This document shows, piece by piece, positions 8,461 through 17,146 of a stretch of DNA of 64,000 nucleotides. Each line of letters starts with the position of its first letter. The first letter of the stretch is position 1. The notes beneath the pieces are model-generated. The model worked only from the letters and a program-made list of their open reading frames with translations, was not told the origin of the DNA and ran no database searches. Position numbers and translations under genes: made by a program. Source of the stretch: Aureimonas glaciei (GTDB lineage Bacteria > Pseudomonadota > Alphaproteobacteria > Rhizobiales > Rhizobiaceae); the NCBI RefSeq assembly GCF_014643375.1, contig NZ_BMJJ01000009.1, positions 124,001-188,000 on the forward strand. The letters are read 5' to 3'.

Positions 8461-8497
8461 GACCGGCTGTGCGGCGACGCTCGAGCCGGTCTTTTTT
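8461..8497 (+). terminator. intrinsic terminator of the SAM-II expression platform
   Basis: An 8-base stem GACCGGCT (8461-8468) / AGCCGGTC (8484-8491) is followed by six T residues (8492-8497). It lies 25 bases after the aptamer and 44 bases before the metZ ATG, so it fits transcription attenuation rather than ribosome-site masking. Confidence 0.85.
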
Positions 8498-8540
8498 ATG
8501 GGCCGATCCCGCCGGGCGGGACGGCGGAAAGCGGGATAGC

Positions 8541-9731
8541 ATGTTGAAGAAGAACGAGCGGACGCTGCGGCCGGCCACGGCCATGGTCCATGGCGGCACG
8601 GTCCGCTCCGGTTTCGGTGAGACCTCGGAAGCGCTGTTCCTGACGCAGGGCTTCGTCTATGCGAGCGCGGAAGCCGCCGAGGCGCGCTTTAAGGGCGAGG
8701 AGCCCGGCTTCATCTATTCGCGCTACGGCAATCCGACGACGCGCATGTTCGAGGAGCGGATGATGGCGCTGGAAGGCGCCGAGGACGCCCGCGCCACCGC
8801 CTCCGGCATGGCCGCCGTCGCCGCCGCGCTGCAGTGCCAGGTGCAGGCCGGCGACCACATCGTCTCCTCGCGCGCGCTGTTCGGCTCCTGTCGCTATGTC
8901 GTCGAGACCATGCTCGGCCGCGCCGGCGTCACCTCGACCTTCGTCGACGGCCGCGACCTTGCCGCCTGGCGCGCCGCGGTGCGGCCGGAGACGAAGGTCT
9001 TCTTCATGGAGACGCCGACCAATCCGACACTGGAGATCGTCGACATCGCCGCCGTCGCCGAGATCGCGCACGAAGTCGGCGCCGTGGTCGTCGTCGACAA
9101 CGTGTTTGCCACGCCCATGCAGCAGAAGCCGCTGGAGCTCGGCGCCGACGTCGTCGTCTATTCCGCCACCAAACACATCGATGGCCAGGGCCGGTGCCTC
9201 GGCGGCGTCATCCTCTCCAGCAAGGAGTGGATCGACAAGAACCTGCACGAATATTTCCGCCATACCGGTCCGTCGCTGTCGCCCTTCAACGCCTGGACGC
9301 TCCTGAAGGGCCTGGAGACACTGCCGCTGCGCGTCGCCTGCCAGACGAAGAGCGCCGGCACCGTCGCCGATCATCTCGCCCTTTCGCCCCTCGTCTCGAA
9401 GGTGCTCTATCCCGGCCGCGCCGACCATCCGGATGCCGCTGTGATCGCCAAGCAGATGACCGGCGGCTCGACCCTCGTCGCCTTCGAGCTCGCCGGCGGC
9501 AAGGAAGCGGCGTTCCGCTTCTCCAACGCGCTCGAGATCGTCAAGATCTCCAACAATCTCGGCGACGCGAAAAGCCTCATCACCCATCCCGCGACGACGA
9601 CCCACAAGAACCTCACGCCGGAAGTCCGCGCCGAGCTCGGCATTTCCGACGGCTTGCTGCGCCTGTCGCTGGGGCTGGAAGACATCGACGACCTCCTGGA
9701 GGACATCGACGCCGCCCTCGCCGCTATCTGA
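8541..9731 (+). CDS. metZ: O-succinylhomoserine sulfhydrylase
   Basis: This 396-residue PLP enzyme makes homocysteine from O-succinylhomoserine and sulfide in methionine synthesis. It is a Cys/Met-metabolism PLP-dependent enzyme with the substrate segment YSRYGNPT, the cofactor region ASGMAAV, and the PLP lysine K211 in SATKHIDGQGR; the IDGQGR continuation is typical of MetZ. I start at ATG 8541 because an upstream in-frame ATG at 8469 would place codons inside the terminator hairpin. It is controlled by the SAM-II riboswitch, consistent with methionine feedback. Confidence 0.93.
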   Translation: MLKKNERTLRPATAMVHGGTVRSGFGETSEALFLTQGFVYASAEAAEARFKGEEPGFIYSRYGNPTTRMFEERMMALEGAEDARATASGMAAVAAALQCQVQAGDHIVSSRALFGSCRYVVETMLGRAGVTSTFVDGRDLAAWRAAVRPETKVFFMETPTNPTLEIVDIAAVAEIAHEVGAVVVVDNVFATPMQQKPLELGADVVVYSATKHIDGQGRCLGGVILSSKEWIDKNLHEYFRHTGPSLSPFNAWTLLKGLETLPLRVACQTKSAGTVADHLALSPLVSKVLYPGRADHPDAAVIAKQMTGGSTLVAFELAGGKEAAFRFSNALEIVKISNNLGDAKSLITHPATTTHKNLTPEVRAELGISDGLLRLSLGLEDIDDLLEDIDAALAAI

Positions 9732-10329
9732 AGACGCGGATCGCCAGCGCAATGCGGGCCGCGCAGGTGACGAAGCAGAGCGCGGCAAAACCGTAGGCGA
9801 GGACGCCGAACCAGGCGGGCACGAGGCAGGCGAGAACGAAGACGAGAAGCGTCTCGCCCGCCTCGGCAAGACCGGTGGTGAAGTAGAGTGATTTCGGCCC
9901 GCGCGCCGTGGTGACGAGCCTGCGCTTTTCCGCCATCAGCGCAAAGGCGAGAAAACTGGCGCCATTGGCGTAGAAGCTCATCAGGAGCACGGCCGCCGGC
10001 AGCGCGTTGGCGGCGGGATCGGCCAGGGCGAAGCCGAGCGGGATGGCGCCGTAGAAGATGAAGTCGAGCACGATGTCGAGATAGCCGCCGAGATCGGTCG
10101 GCCGCGTCTGCCGCGCCAGCGCGCCGTCGAGTCCGTCGGCGAGGCGCGAGACGAGGATCAGGCCGAGGCCGAGGCCATAGACCTCCAGTGCGATCGCCAG
10201 CGCCGCGCCGAGCCCGAGGATGAAGCCGGTCGCGGTCACCGCATCGGCGCCGAAACCCGCGCGGTGCAGGCGTCGCGCCAGGGCGTCGAGCGCCGGATCG
10301 AGGCGCGCCTTCAGGCGTCCGTCGAACAT
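9724..10329 (-). CDS. CDP-alcohol phosphatidyltransferase family protein
   Basis: A 201-residue inner-membrane enzyme with the family signature DGLDGALAR near residues 64-72 followed by GGYLDIVLDF (pattern DGxxxAR...GxxxDxxxD), which binds CDP-alcohol and divalent metal. About five or six membrane helices follow. Family members move a phosphatidyl group onto an alcohol such as glycerol-phosphate, serine or inositol. The acceptor here is unknown. ATG 10329 is preceded by GGAGGGGAGGATGGC, a strong ribosome site, so the longer upstream frame was not used. Its 3' end overlaps metZ by 8 bases, convergently. Confidence 0.85.
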   Translation of the reverse strand: MFDGRLKARLDPALDALARRLHRAGFGADAVTATGFILGLGAALAIALEVYGLGLGLILVSRLADGLDGALARQTRPTDLGGYLDIVLDFIFYGAIPLGFALADPAANALPAAVLLMSFYANGASFLAFALMAEKRRLVTTARGPKSLYFTTGLAEAGETLLVFVLACLVPAWFGVLAYGFAALCFVTCAARIALAIRVFR

Positions 10330-10413
10330 GCCATCCTCCCCTCCCCGCCATCCCGGCCAGCGCCGTCCCACGGCTCGGATTGACCGGGGCCCGCGTGTTG
10401 GCGATAACGGCGC

Positions 10414-10842
10414 ATGAACATCGATCCCCACCCGCCAGAGCCCGAAGGCGACTATACGGCGACGACACGCCATATCACCGTTTCGGTGACGCCGGTCTAT
10501 CTCGAGCATCAATCGATGCCGGAGGCCGGGCGCTGGGTCTTTGCCTACAAGGTGGCGATCGAGAACGGCAGCCGCGAGACGGTGCAGCTGAAATCCCGCT
10601 ACTGGCACATCACCGATGCCAACGGGCATGTCGAAGAAATCCGGGGACCGGGCGTCGTCGGCGAGGAACCGATCCTCTCGCCCGGCGACAGTTTCAGCTA
10701 CACCTCGGGCTGCCCGCTGCCGACGCCGTCCGGCATCATGCGCGGTCACTACGTGATGGAGACCGCCGGCGGCCGCCTGTTCGAGGTCGCCATCCCCGCC
10801 TTCTCGCTGGACGCGCCGGCGGAGAAGCGGCTGCTCAACTGA
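10414..10842 (+). CDS. apaG: ApaG-family protein
   Basis: A 142-residue single-domain protein with the fibronectin-III-like ApaG fold. Recognisable segments are [18 protein letters not shown], the [10 protein letters not shown] strand, the [10 protein letters not shown]-like turn (here [12 protein letters not shown]), FSYTSGCPL and the terminal [10 protein letters not shown]. ApaG has been linked to Co2+/Mg2+ efflux and related phenotypes in enterobacteria; its molecular role is unsettled. The gene is monocistronic and convergent with hslO, 9 bases away. Confidence 0.92.
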   Translation: MNIDPHPPEPEGDYTATTRHITVSVTPVYLEHQSMPEAGRWVFAYKVAIENGSRETVQLKSRYWHITDANGHVEEIRGPGVVGEEPILSPGDSFSYTSGCPLPTPSGIMRGHYVMETAGGRLFEVAIPAFSLDAPAEKRLLN

Positions 10843-10851
10843 GGGTCAGCC

Positions 10852-11880
10852 TCAGTCCTTGGTGAACTCGTCCGGCGAGAACACGTAGCTCTCGCTGCAG
10901 AACTCGCAGGTGACCTCGATCTTGCCGTCCTCGACGCTTTCGGCGATCTCGGTGGCTGAGAAATTCGACAGCACCGCCTTGATCCGCTCGCGCGAGCAGC
11001 TGCAATCGTCGTCGACGCGGGTCGGGGGAAAGACGCGCACGCCGCGCTCGTGGAACAGGCGGAACAGCAGCCGCTCGACGCCGACTTCCGGGTCGGCGAG
11101 CTCGGAATCGTGCACGGTCTCGACCAGCGCCTTGACCTCGGTCCAGGCATCGTCCGGCTCGAAATCGAGCGTATCCTCGGCGCCTTCCGGCACGTCGCCG
11201 CCCGGCAGGTCGGGCAGGCGCATGCGCTCGGAGGCCTCGGGCAGGAACTGCGCGATCAGGCCGCCAGCGCGCCAGGACTCGCGAAAGCCGCTTTCGCCGC
11301 GCCGCGCCATGCGGGCGACGGCGAGACGGATGGTCGTCGGGATCTGCTCGGACTGGCGGAAATAGCCTTCGGCCACCTTCTCAAGCGTCTCGCCCTCCAG
11401 GGCGACGATGCCCTGGTAGCGCTGGCTGTGGCCGCCCTGGTCGACGGTCAGCGCCATCGTGCCGTTGCCGAGCAGCGTCTCGGGGTCGGTCTCCCCTGCC
11501 GCCTCCGCTGCGGCGACGCGCTCGGCGTCGAAGCGGGCATAGGCGCGCACGCTGGACGGCGTGGTGAAGTCGACGACGAGGAGATCGACCGGCCCGTCCG
11601 TCTGCGTCTGGGCGATGAATTTTCCGTCGAACTTCAGCGAGGTGCCCAACAGCACGCAGAGCACGATCATCTCGGCGAGCAGCCGCGAGACCGGCTCGGG
11701 ATAATCGTGGCGGCCGAGAATATCGTCGAGCATGGCGCCGAGCTGGACGGCGCGGCCGCGCGCATCGAGGTTCTCGACCGAGAACGGCACGACCGTGTCG
11801 TCGCCGGCAAAGCCGAACTCGCCGAGATGGCGGCCGAGGCCGCCGGCCTCGCCGCTCACGTCACCTTCTGAATCAGCCAT
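10852..11880 (-). CDS. hslO: Hsp33 redox-activated chaperone
   Basis: This 342-residue cytosolic holdase is activated by oxidation of four zinc-binding cysteines. The N-terminal Hsp33 core (about 20-290) is followed by the redox switch with CSC in [11 protein letters not shown] and CEFC in [10 protein letters not shown], giving the CxC...CxxC set in the last 50 residues. It is the third gene of the argD-argF-hslO operon; its ATG lies inside argF, overlapping it by 8 bases. The argF-hslO pairing recurs in rhizobia. It may shield unfolded proteins under oxidative stress. Confidence 0.93.
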   Translation of the reverse strand: MADSEGDVSGEAGGLGRHLGEFGFAGDDTVVPFSVENLDARGRAVQLGAMLDDILGRHDYPEPVSRLLAEMIVLCVLLGTSLKFDGKFIAQTQTDGPVDLLVVDFTTPSSVRAYARFDAERVAAAEAAGETDPETLLGNGTMALTVDQGGHSQRYQGIVALEGETLEKVAEGYFRQSEQIPTTIRLAVARMARRGESGFRESWRAGGLIAQFLPEASERMRLPDLPGGDVPEGAEDTLDFEPDDAWTEVKALVETVHDSELADPEVGVERLLFRLFHERGVRVFPPTRVDDDCSCSRERIKAVLSNFSATEIAESVEDGKIEVTCEFCSESYVFSPDEFTKD

Positions 11881-12802
11881 GCAGACCGGCCTCGCCAAAG
11901 CACCAGGCCAGGATCGACTTCTGCGCGTGCAGCCGGTTCTCCGCCTCGTCGAAGACGACCGACTGCGGGCCGTCGATGACGCCGTCGGTGACTTCCTCGC
12001 CGCGGTGGGCGGGCAGGCAGTGCATGAAGATCGCGTCCGGGGCGGCATGCGCCATCAGCCGCTCGTTCACCTGGAAGGGCGCGAAGACATTGTGGCCGCG
12101 GGCGAAATCCTCGCGGCCCATCGACACCCAGGTGTCGGTGACGACGCAATCGGCGCCGGTGACCGCCTCGACCGGATCGAAGGTGGTCAGGATCTGGCCG
12201 CCTTCGCCGCGGGCCCGGGCGATGCGCCCGGCATCGGGCTCCGACCCCTGGGGGGTCGCGATGCGCAGGGCGAAACCGAAACGGCTCGACGCCTCGATCA
12301 GCGAGTTCAGCACATTGTTGCCGTCGCCGCTCCAGGCAAAGGTCTTGCCGGCGACGGGGCCGCATTTCTCTTCATAGGTCATGACGTCGGCCATGATCTG
12401 GCAGGGATGGGTGTCGTCGGTCAGGCCGTTGATGACCGGCACCGTGGCATTCTCGGCCATTTCGAGAAGACGGTCGTGCGAGGTGGTGCGGATCATGATG
12501 GCGTCGACATAGCGCGACAGGACGCGCGCCGTGTCGGCGATCGTCTCGGAGCGGCCGAGCTGCATTTCAGTGCCGGAGAGGAACAGCGTCTCGCCGCCGA
12601 GCTGGCGCATCGCCACGTCGAAGGAGACGCGCGTGCGGGTCGAGGGCTTGTCGAAGATCATCGCCAGCACCCGGCCCTGCAGCGGCCTGGGGCCTCCGCG
12701 GCCGAGGCCCTTGCGCGCGGCGGCATCTTCCAGGATGGCGCGCAGCGAGTCTGCCGGCATCTCGGCGATGTCGATGAAGTGCTTCGGTGGGTTCGCGCTC
12801 AC
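11873..12802 (-). CDS. argF: ornithine carbamoyltransferase
   Basis: ArgF joins ornithine and carbamoyl phosphate to form citrulline in arginine synthesis. The 309-residue protein carries the carbamoyl-phosphate motif STRTR (in [10 protein letters not shown], about residue 52), the DDTHPCQ segment, DTWVSMG and HCLPAHRG, which holds the catalytic cysteine. I start at GTG 12802 because it overlaps the argD TGA (GTGA), a coupled junction. Placing it after argD makes a biosynthetic operon. Length is normal for the family. Confidence 0.95.
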   Translation of the reverse strand: MSANPPKHFIDIAEMPADSLRAILEDAAARKGLGRGGPRPLQGRVLAMIFDKPSTRTRVSFDVAMRQLGGETLFLSGTEMQLGRSETIADTARVLSRYVDAIMIRTTSHDRLLEMAENATVPVINGLTDDTHPCQIMADVMTYEEKCGPVAGKTFAWSGDGNNVLNSLIEASSRFGFALRIATPQGSEPDAGRIARARGEGGQILTTFDPVEAVTGADCVVTDTWVSMGREDFARGHNVFAPFQVNERLMAHAAPDAIFMHCLPAHRGEEVTDGVIDGPQSVVFDEAENRLHAQKSILAWCFGEAGLHG

Positions 12803-14007
12803 GCCGATTTCCTCGCCGATGCGAGCGACAGGGCGGACACCGCGCGCTCGATGCGATCGATCGCCTCGCGCACTTCCTCGGCGGAAATGACGAGGGGCGG
12901 CAGCAGGCGAACGACATTGTCGCCGGCCGGCACGGCGAGGACGCCGTGGGCGCGCAACTCGCCCAGAAGCTGGGTGTTCAGGACCTTGGCCTTGATGCCG
13001 AGCAAAAGGCCCTCGCCGCGGATCTCCTCGACGACATCGGGATAGCGGTCGACGAGCGAGGCGAGCGACTGCTTGAAGCGCAGCGACATGTCGCGGACAT
13101 GCTCGAGAAAACCATCCGCGAGGACGACGTCTAGCACGGCATTGCCGACCGCCATGGCGAGCGGGTTGCCGCCATAGGTGGTGCCGTGCGTGCCCGCCGT
13201 CATGCCGCGCGCCGCCTCTTCGGTCGCGAGGCACACGCCAAGCGGAAAGCCGCCGCCGATGCCCTTGGCGACCGCCATGATGTCGGGCGCGGCGCCCGAC
13301 TGTTCGTAGGCGAAGAAGGTGCCGGTGCGCCCGACGCCGGTCTGCACCTCGTCGTAGATGAGGAGGATTCCCTCGGCGTCGCAGAGCTCGCGCAGACCGC
13401 GCAGGCACTGCGGCGGCACGGAGCGGATGCCGCCCTCGCCCTGGATCGGCTCGATCACGATCGCCGCCGTCTCCGGGCCGATCGCTTCCCTCAAGGCTGC
13501 ATGGTCGCCGAAGGGCACCTGGTCGAAGCCGTCGACCTTGGGACCGAAACCTTCCAGATATTTCGCCTGGCCGCCGGCGGCGATGGTCGCCAGCGTGCGG
13601 CCGTGGAAGGCGCCGGTGAAGCTCATGATGCGGAAGCGCTCGGGATGGCCGCCGACATAGTGATAGCGCCGCGCCGTCTTGAAGGCGCATTCCAGCGCCT
13701 CGGCGCCCGAATTGGTGAAGAAGGCCCGGTCGGCAAAAGTCGCCGCGGTCAGCCGGGCGCCCAGACGCTCCTGCCCCGGAATCTCGTAGAGATTGGAGGT
13801 GTGCCAGAGCTTTGCCGCCTGGTCCTGCAGCGTGGCGACGAGGTGCGGGTGGGCATGGCCGAGCGAATTGACGGCGATGCCGGCACCGAGATCGAGGAAG
13901 CGCTCTCCCTCCTCCGTCACCAGCCAGACGCCCTCGCCTCGCTCGAAACGCAGGGGCGCGCGGGCGTAGGTCGGAAACAGGTGCGAAGCGGCGACATCGT
14001 TCGGCAT
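12799..14007 (-). CDS. argD: acetylornithine aminotransferase
   Basis: ArgD is a class III PLP transaminase converting N-acetylglutamate semialdehyde and glutamate to N-acetylornithine. The 402-residue protein has [12 protein letters not shown] (cofactor-binding turn), [12 protein letters not shown] (Asp for the PLP ring) and [13 protein letters not shown] with the Schiff-base lysine. Start at ATG 14007 ([14 protein letters not shown]) gives the family's normal length. The frame stays open upstream to 14238, including an Arg-rich stretch discussed in the findings. First gene of argD-argF-hslO. Confidence 0.94.
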   Translation of the reverse strand: MPNDVAASHLFPTYARAPLRFERGEGVWLVTEEGERFLDLGAGIAVNSLGHAHPHLVATLQDQAAKLWHTSNLYEIPGQERLGARLTAATFADRAFFTNSGAEALECAFKTARRYHYVGGHPERFRIMSFTGAFHGRTLATIAAGGQAKYLEGFGPKVDGFDQVPFGDHAALREAIGPETAAIVIEPIQGEGGIRSVPPQCLRGLRELCDAEGILLIYDEVQTGVGRTGTFFAYEQSGAAPDIMAVAKGIGGGFPLGVCLATEEAARGMTAGTHGTTYGGNPLAMAVGNAVLDVVLADGFLEHVRDMSLRFKQSLASLVDRYPDVVEEIRGEGLLLGIKAKVLNTQLLGELRAHGVLAVPAGDNVVRLLPPLVISAEEVREAIDRIERAVSALSLASARKSA

Positions 14008-14081
14008 GGCAGGAACTCGCTGTTGCCCGAGGGCGGTATCCGATGGCTCGAGGTGGCTTCCGGGTGGCCCGAAAATGCTGA

Positions 14082-14104
14082 AAGCCTGCCGCTGGGGCAG
14101 GCTT
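14082..14104 (-). promoter_or_regulatory. stem-loop in the argD leader
   Basis: A perfect 9-base stem (AAGCCTGCC / GGCAGGCTT) with a 5-base loop sits 75-97 bases upstream of the argD ATG, between a candidate promoter and the gene. On the transcribed strand it is followed by TCAGCATTTTC, a weak U-rich tail. It could be an attenuator or 5' stabiliser; no evidence decides between them. Confidence 0.4.
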
Positions 14105-14142
14105 CGATCGGAGGGTCGAGGGTGCATTGCGTGGCCTTGAGC

Positions 14143-14173
14143 TATACCACGCGTCCCGGCGCGCTTGTCAATC
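14143..14173 (-). promoter_or_regulatory. candidate argD promoter
   Basis: On the minus strand TTGACA and TATAGC occur 19 bases apart, a perfect -35 and a good -10 with suboptimal spacing. They lie about 140-170 bases upstream of the argD ATG and in a suitable orientation. Spacing makes the call uncertain. Confidence 0.4.
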
Positions 14174-14300
14174 GATACGGCAGGCAGGGCTTTCGTCCCG
14201 CCGACCGAGGCCCCCAAGCCGCCGCGGTGTACATTCACCGTCCGCTTTCAACATCGCTCTTGCATTTTGGGCAGCAGTATCTGGGGAAAAGCGAAAATTC

Positions 14301-14448
14301 GATTCCGCACCCTCGCCGCGACTCTTGTCACGGAGTCACGCGATAGGGTAAATTTCTCTCAGATACTAGATTTCGTGCGGCAGCCCCTAATCTAACAATA
14401 TATGTTGTATCCCTTCCCGAACGCAGCGTCGGGACCGAAGAGGGATTC
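14301..14448. promoter_or_regulatory. cluster of GANTC (CcrM) sites upstream of gcrA
   Basis: GATTC at 14301-14305, GACTC at 14320-14324, GAGTC at 14333-14337 and GATTC at 14444-14448 lie within 175 bases of the gcrA start, with another GAGTC at 14495-14499 inside the gene. GANTC is the target of the alphaproteobacterial cell-cycle methyltransferase CcrM, and GcrA itself prefers promoters carrying methylated GANTC sites. Confidence 0.5.
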
Positions 14449-14475
14449 TGCCGCGGCACAGGATAGGAGCTTGTC

Positions 14476-15042
14476 ATGGGCTGGACGGACGAAAGAGTCG
14501 ATCTTCTGATCAAGCTCTGGAGCGAAGGACTGAGCGCAAGCCAGATCGCCGGACAATTGGGTGGCGTGACCCGCAACGCCGTCATCGGCAAGGTTCACCG
14601 CCTGAAGCTCGAGGGCCGGGCCAAGGCCCACGTCTCCGCGCAGGAGCAGGCGCAGCCGAAGGTCGCCGTTGCCGCCGAGGTGGAGACGGTCGTCGAGATG
14701 GAAATGCCGGCGCGGATCGTCGCCATGCAGTCCGCCCCGCGCATCATGCGCTCGGTCGGCGGCGGTGGCGGCTCGCACGGCGCGACCGCGCTGAAGATGG
14801 AAGAAGAGATGGACGCCGTGGCAGAGCAGCCGCGGCCGCTGGTGTCGGCGGAAGTCGTGCCGATCTCGCGCAATCTGACGCTCGTGCAGCTGAACGAGCG
14901 GACCTGCAAATGGCCGCTCGGCGACCCGCTTTCGCCGGATTTCCGCTTCTGCGGCAACCACTCGAACGACGCCTCGCCCTACTGCCTCTACCACGCCAAG
15001 ATCGCCTTCCAGCCGGTCTCCGAGCGCCGCCGCGTCCGATAG
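14476..15042 (+). CDS. gcrA: GcrA cell-cycle regulator
   Basis: A 188-residue protein whose N-terminal 45 residues (WTDERVDLLIKLWSEGLSAS followed by GGVTRNAVIGKVHRL) match the GcrA DNA-binding domain. A low-complexity linker rich in Glu, Val and Ala follows, then the conserved C-terminal segment RTCKWPLGDP with FRFCGN, which contacts sigma70 in Caulobacter. GcrA is an alphaproteobacterial transcription factor that acts with sigma70 at CcrM-methylated GANTC promoters. Its own upstream region is GANTC-rich. Confidence 0.94.
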   Translation: MGWTDERVDLLIKLWSEGLSASQIAGQLGGVTRNAVIGKVHRLKLEGRAKAHVSAQEQAQPKVAVAAEVETVVEMEMPARIVAMQSAPRIMRSVGGGGGSHGATALKMEEEMDAVAEQPRPLVSAEVVPISRNLTLVQLNERTCKWPLGDPLSPDFRFCGNHSNDASPYCLYHAKIAFQPVSERRRVR

Positions 15043-15053
15043 AGACGTCAGAT

Positions 15054-15076
15054 GGCCCGTCCGACGCGGACGGGCC
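15054..15076 (+). terminator. GC stem-loop after gcrA
   Basis: GGCCCGTCCG and CGGACGGGCC form a perfect 10-base stem with a 3-base loop, 11 bases after the gcrA stop. No T-tract follows, so it is an atypical terminator or a 3'-end stabiliser. Confidence 0.35.
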
Positions 15077-15173
15077 CGGCCTGCCCCGCGCGTGGCCGCC
15101 GAAGCGCCGCCGCCCCTTCCGGGCCTGCAGCGCATCGCACACCCGAATTGTTCCGCTGATTGCCCTGCCGGCA

Positions 15174-15416
15174 CTATGGCCGCGTGAGCGGTCCAAGCTG
15201 TTCGTGAATCCGGGACATGCAACTGTCCAACCTGTCGATCTTCGTGCTCAGCGACAAGGATGACGCGACGAGTTTTCGCAGCTCGGCGTTTTGCCTGCCT
15301 TGTTCAGCACAAAATTCATTCTGACCGGCCATAACAATGACCGTGAGTGTCGCGATGACAGCCGAGGCCGCCAAATGGAGGCCACCAAGGCCTGCCGCCA
15401 GTTTATCGTCACCCAT
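15174..15416 (-). CDS. small hypothetical membrane-anchored protein
   Basis: An 80-residue ORF in the 500-base space between gcrA and phoB. Residues about 10-31 are hydrophobic (LGGLHLAASAVIATLTVIVM) and could be one membrane helix. The rest is polar and helix-prone, with a possible short coiled coil (about 40-75). No family is recognised. Its organisation resembles small membrane-anchored coiled-coil proteins, but nothing else confirms translation. It is the only plausible gene in this gap; the remainder shows nothing. Confidence 0.35.
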   Translation of the reverse strand: MGDDKLAAGLGGLHLAASAVIATLTVIVMAGQNEFCAEQGRQNAELRKLVASSLSLSTKIDRLDSCMSRIHEQLGPLTRP

Positions 15417-15544
15417 GCGGGCGCTCCCTGAGCCGAAAACCCAGCAGACACCTTATCCATGCAAAGGCCACGCCCGCTAGACCGGTGTCGGTGGCGATCC
15501 GCGGGTTCGTCCGCCGCGTGGCCCCGAGCGAGCCCGGGCGAGCA

Positions 15545-16303
15545 CTACTCCACCAGGCTGTCGCGCGCGCTGGCGAGCGACGCCGCGCCCGGCCGAGCGG
15601 CCTTGCTGCTGGCCGAAAAATTCTCGTCGAGGGCGTAGCCGGCGCCGCGGACGGTGCGGATCGGGTCGCGCTGGCGGCCGCGGTTGATCGCCTTGCGCAG
15701 GCGGCCGACATGCACGTCGACCGTGCGCTCGTCGACATAGATGTCGCGTCCCCAGACGCCATCGAGCAGCTGCTCGCGCGAGAACACGCGGCCCGGCGAC
15801 TGCATGAAGAATTCGAGCAGCTTGAACTCGGTCGGTCCGAGCTTCACCTCGCGGCCGAGGCGGCGCACGCGGTGGGTCTCGCGGTCGAGATCGATGTCGC
15901 CAGCATTGAGAAGGGTCGAGATCTTTTCCGGGCGTACGCGGCGCAGCATGGCGCGCACCCGCGCCATCAGCTCTGGCGTCGAGAAGGGCTTGACGACATA
16001 GTCGTCGGCCCCGACCGACAGGCCCCTCACCCGCTCGGATTCCTCACCGCGGGCGGTCAGCATGATGATCGGCAGGCGTTCGGTCTCCGGCCGCGTGCGC
16101 AGCCGCCGACAGAGCTCGACGCCGGAAAGGCCGGGCAGCATCCAGTCGAGGATCAGGAGGTCGGGGACGATTTCCTTCAGGCGGATGTCGGCCTCGTCGC
16201 CGCGCATGATGGTGTCGACGATGTAGCCTTCGGCTTCCAGATTGTAGCGCAACAGGACGGAGAGCGCCTCCTCGTCCTCGACGACGGCGATCCGCGCGTT
16301 CAT
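15545..16303 (-). CDS. phoB: phosphate-regulon response regulator
   Basis: A 252-residue OmpR-class response regulator. The receiver domain (about 4-118) has the acidic pocket EDE at 9-11, phosphoacceptor Asp53 in LILDWMLPG, and the conserved lysine in VVKPFS. The winged-helix DNA-binding domain (about 135-228) ends in RTVRGAGYAL. PhoB activated by PhoR binds Pho boxes. About 20 extra residues rich in Ser and Ala follow the usual end. It is the last gene of the phosphate operon, 2 bases after phoU. A Pho box lies upstream of pstS. Confidence 0.94.
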   Translation of the reverse strand: MNARIAVVEDEEALSVLLRYNLEAEGYIVDTIMRGDEADIRLKEIVPDLLILDWMLPGLSGVELCRRLRTRPETERLPIIMLTARGEESERVRGLSVGADDYVVKPFSTPELMARVRAMLRRVRPEKISTLLNAGDIDLDRETHRVRRLGREVKLGPTEFKLLEFFMQSPGRVFSREQLLDGVWGRDIYVDERTVDVHVGRLRKAINRGRQRDPIRTVRGAGYALDENFSASSKAARPGAASLASARDSLVE

Positions 16304-16305
16304 GG

Positions 16306-17049
16306 CTATTCCCCTGCGCCGGCGGGCGCCGCGCCGCTGCCGGGCACCGCGACGGTCATTGACGCGGTGGTATCGTTCTTTGGCCGGTCGCTCGCCATCT
16401 GCTGCCCGGTCTTGATGTAGTAGATCGTCTCAGCGATGTTGGTGGCGTGGTCGCCGATGCGCTCGATGTTCTTGGCGCTGAACAGGAGATGGGTGCAGGC
16501 GCTGATGTTGCGCGGATCTTCCATCATGTAGGTCAGGAGCTCGCGGAAGATCGACGTGTACATCGCGTCGATCTCCTCATCGGCATCCCGAACCGCCTGG
16601 GCCCGAAGGTGGTCCCGCTCGACATAGGCGTCGAGGACCTCCTTCAGCTGCTCGATCGCCAGTTCCGACAGGTGCTCGATGCCGCGCACCAGCTTGATCG
16701 GCTGCTGGTGCTCGTGCACGGCGATCACCCGCTTGGCGATGTTCTTGCCGAGATCGCCGATGCGCTCCAGATCGTTGGAAATGCGGATGGCGCCGACGAT
16801 CTCGCGCAGGTCCTGCGCCATCGGCTGGCGCTTGGCGATGGTCATGATGGCGCGCTCGTCGAGTTCGCGCTGGGCGGCGTCGAGCAGCACGTCGTCGGCG
16901 ACGACGGACTGCGCCAGGCCCCAGTCGCTGTTGATCAGCGCCGAGACGGAACGCTCGACCATGCGCTCGGCCTGACCTCCCATTTCGGAGATCCGGCGAA
17001 CGATGAACTTCAGTTCGTCGTCGTAGGATGAGACGATATGTTCGTCCAT
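16306..17049 (-). CDS. phoU: phosphate signalling protein PhoU
   Basis: A 247-residue all-helical protein with the two PhoU repeats. The first contains LERIGDLGKNIAKRV and the second IERIGDHATNIAETIYY, both the E/D-rich metal-binding motif of the family. PhoU links the Pst transporter to PhoR and keeps the Pho response off when phosphate is plentiful. It lies between pstB (97 bases upstream) and phoB (2 bases downstream). Confidence 0.95.
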   Translation of the reverse strand: MDEHIVSSYDDELKFIVRRISEMGGQAERMVERSVSALINSDWGLAQSVVADDVLLDAAQRELDERAIMTIAKRQPMAQDLREIVGAIRISNDLERIGDLGKNIAKRVIAVHEHQQPIKLVRGIEHLSELAIEQLKEVLDAYVERDHLRAQAVRDADEEIDAMYTSIFRELLTYMMEDPRNISACTHLLFSAKNIERIGDHATNIAETIYYIKTGQQMASDRPKNDTTASMTVAVPGSGAAPAGAGE

Positions 17050-17146
17050 GAGAGGTCTCCTGGGTCTCTGAGGTGCCCGCAGCGCGCGTGGCGTGCCTGC
17101 GGTCCCGTGTCTGGTGGATCGACGCGCCGGCGGGGCGCCCGGGCGC

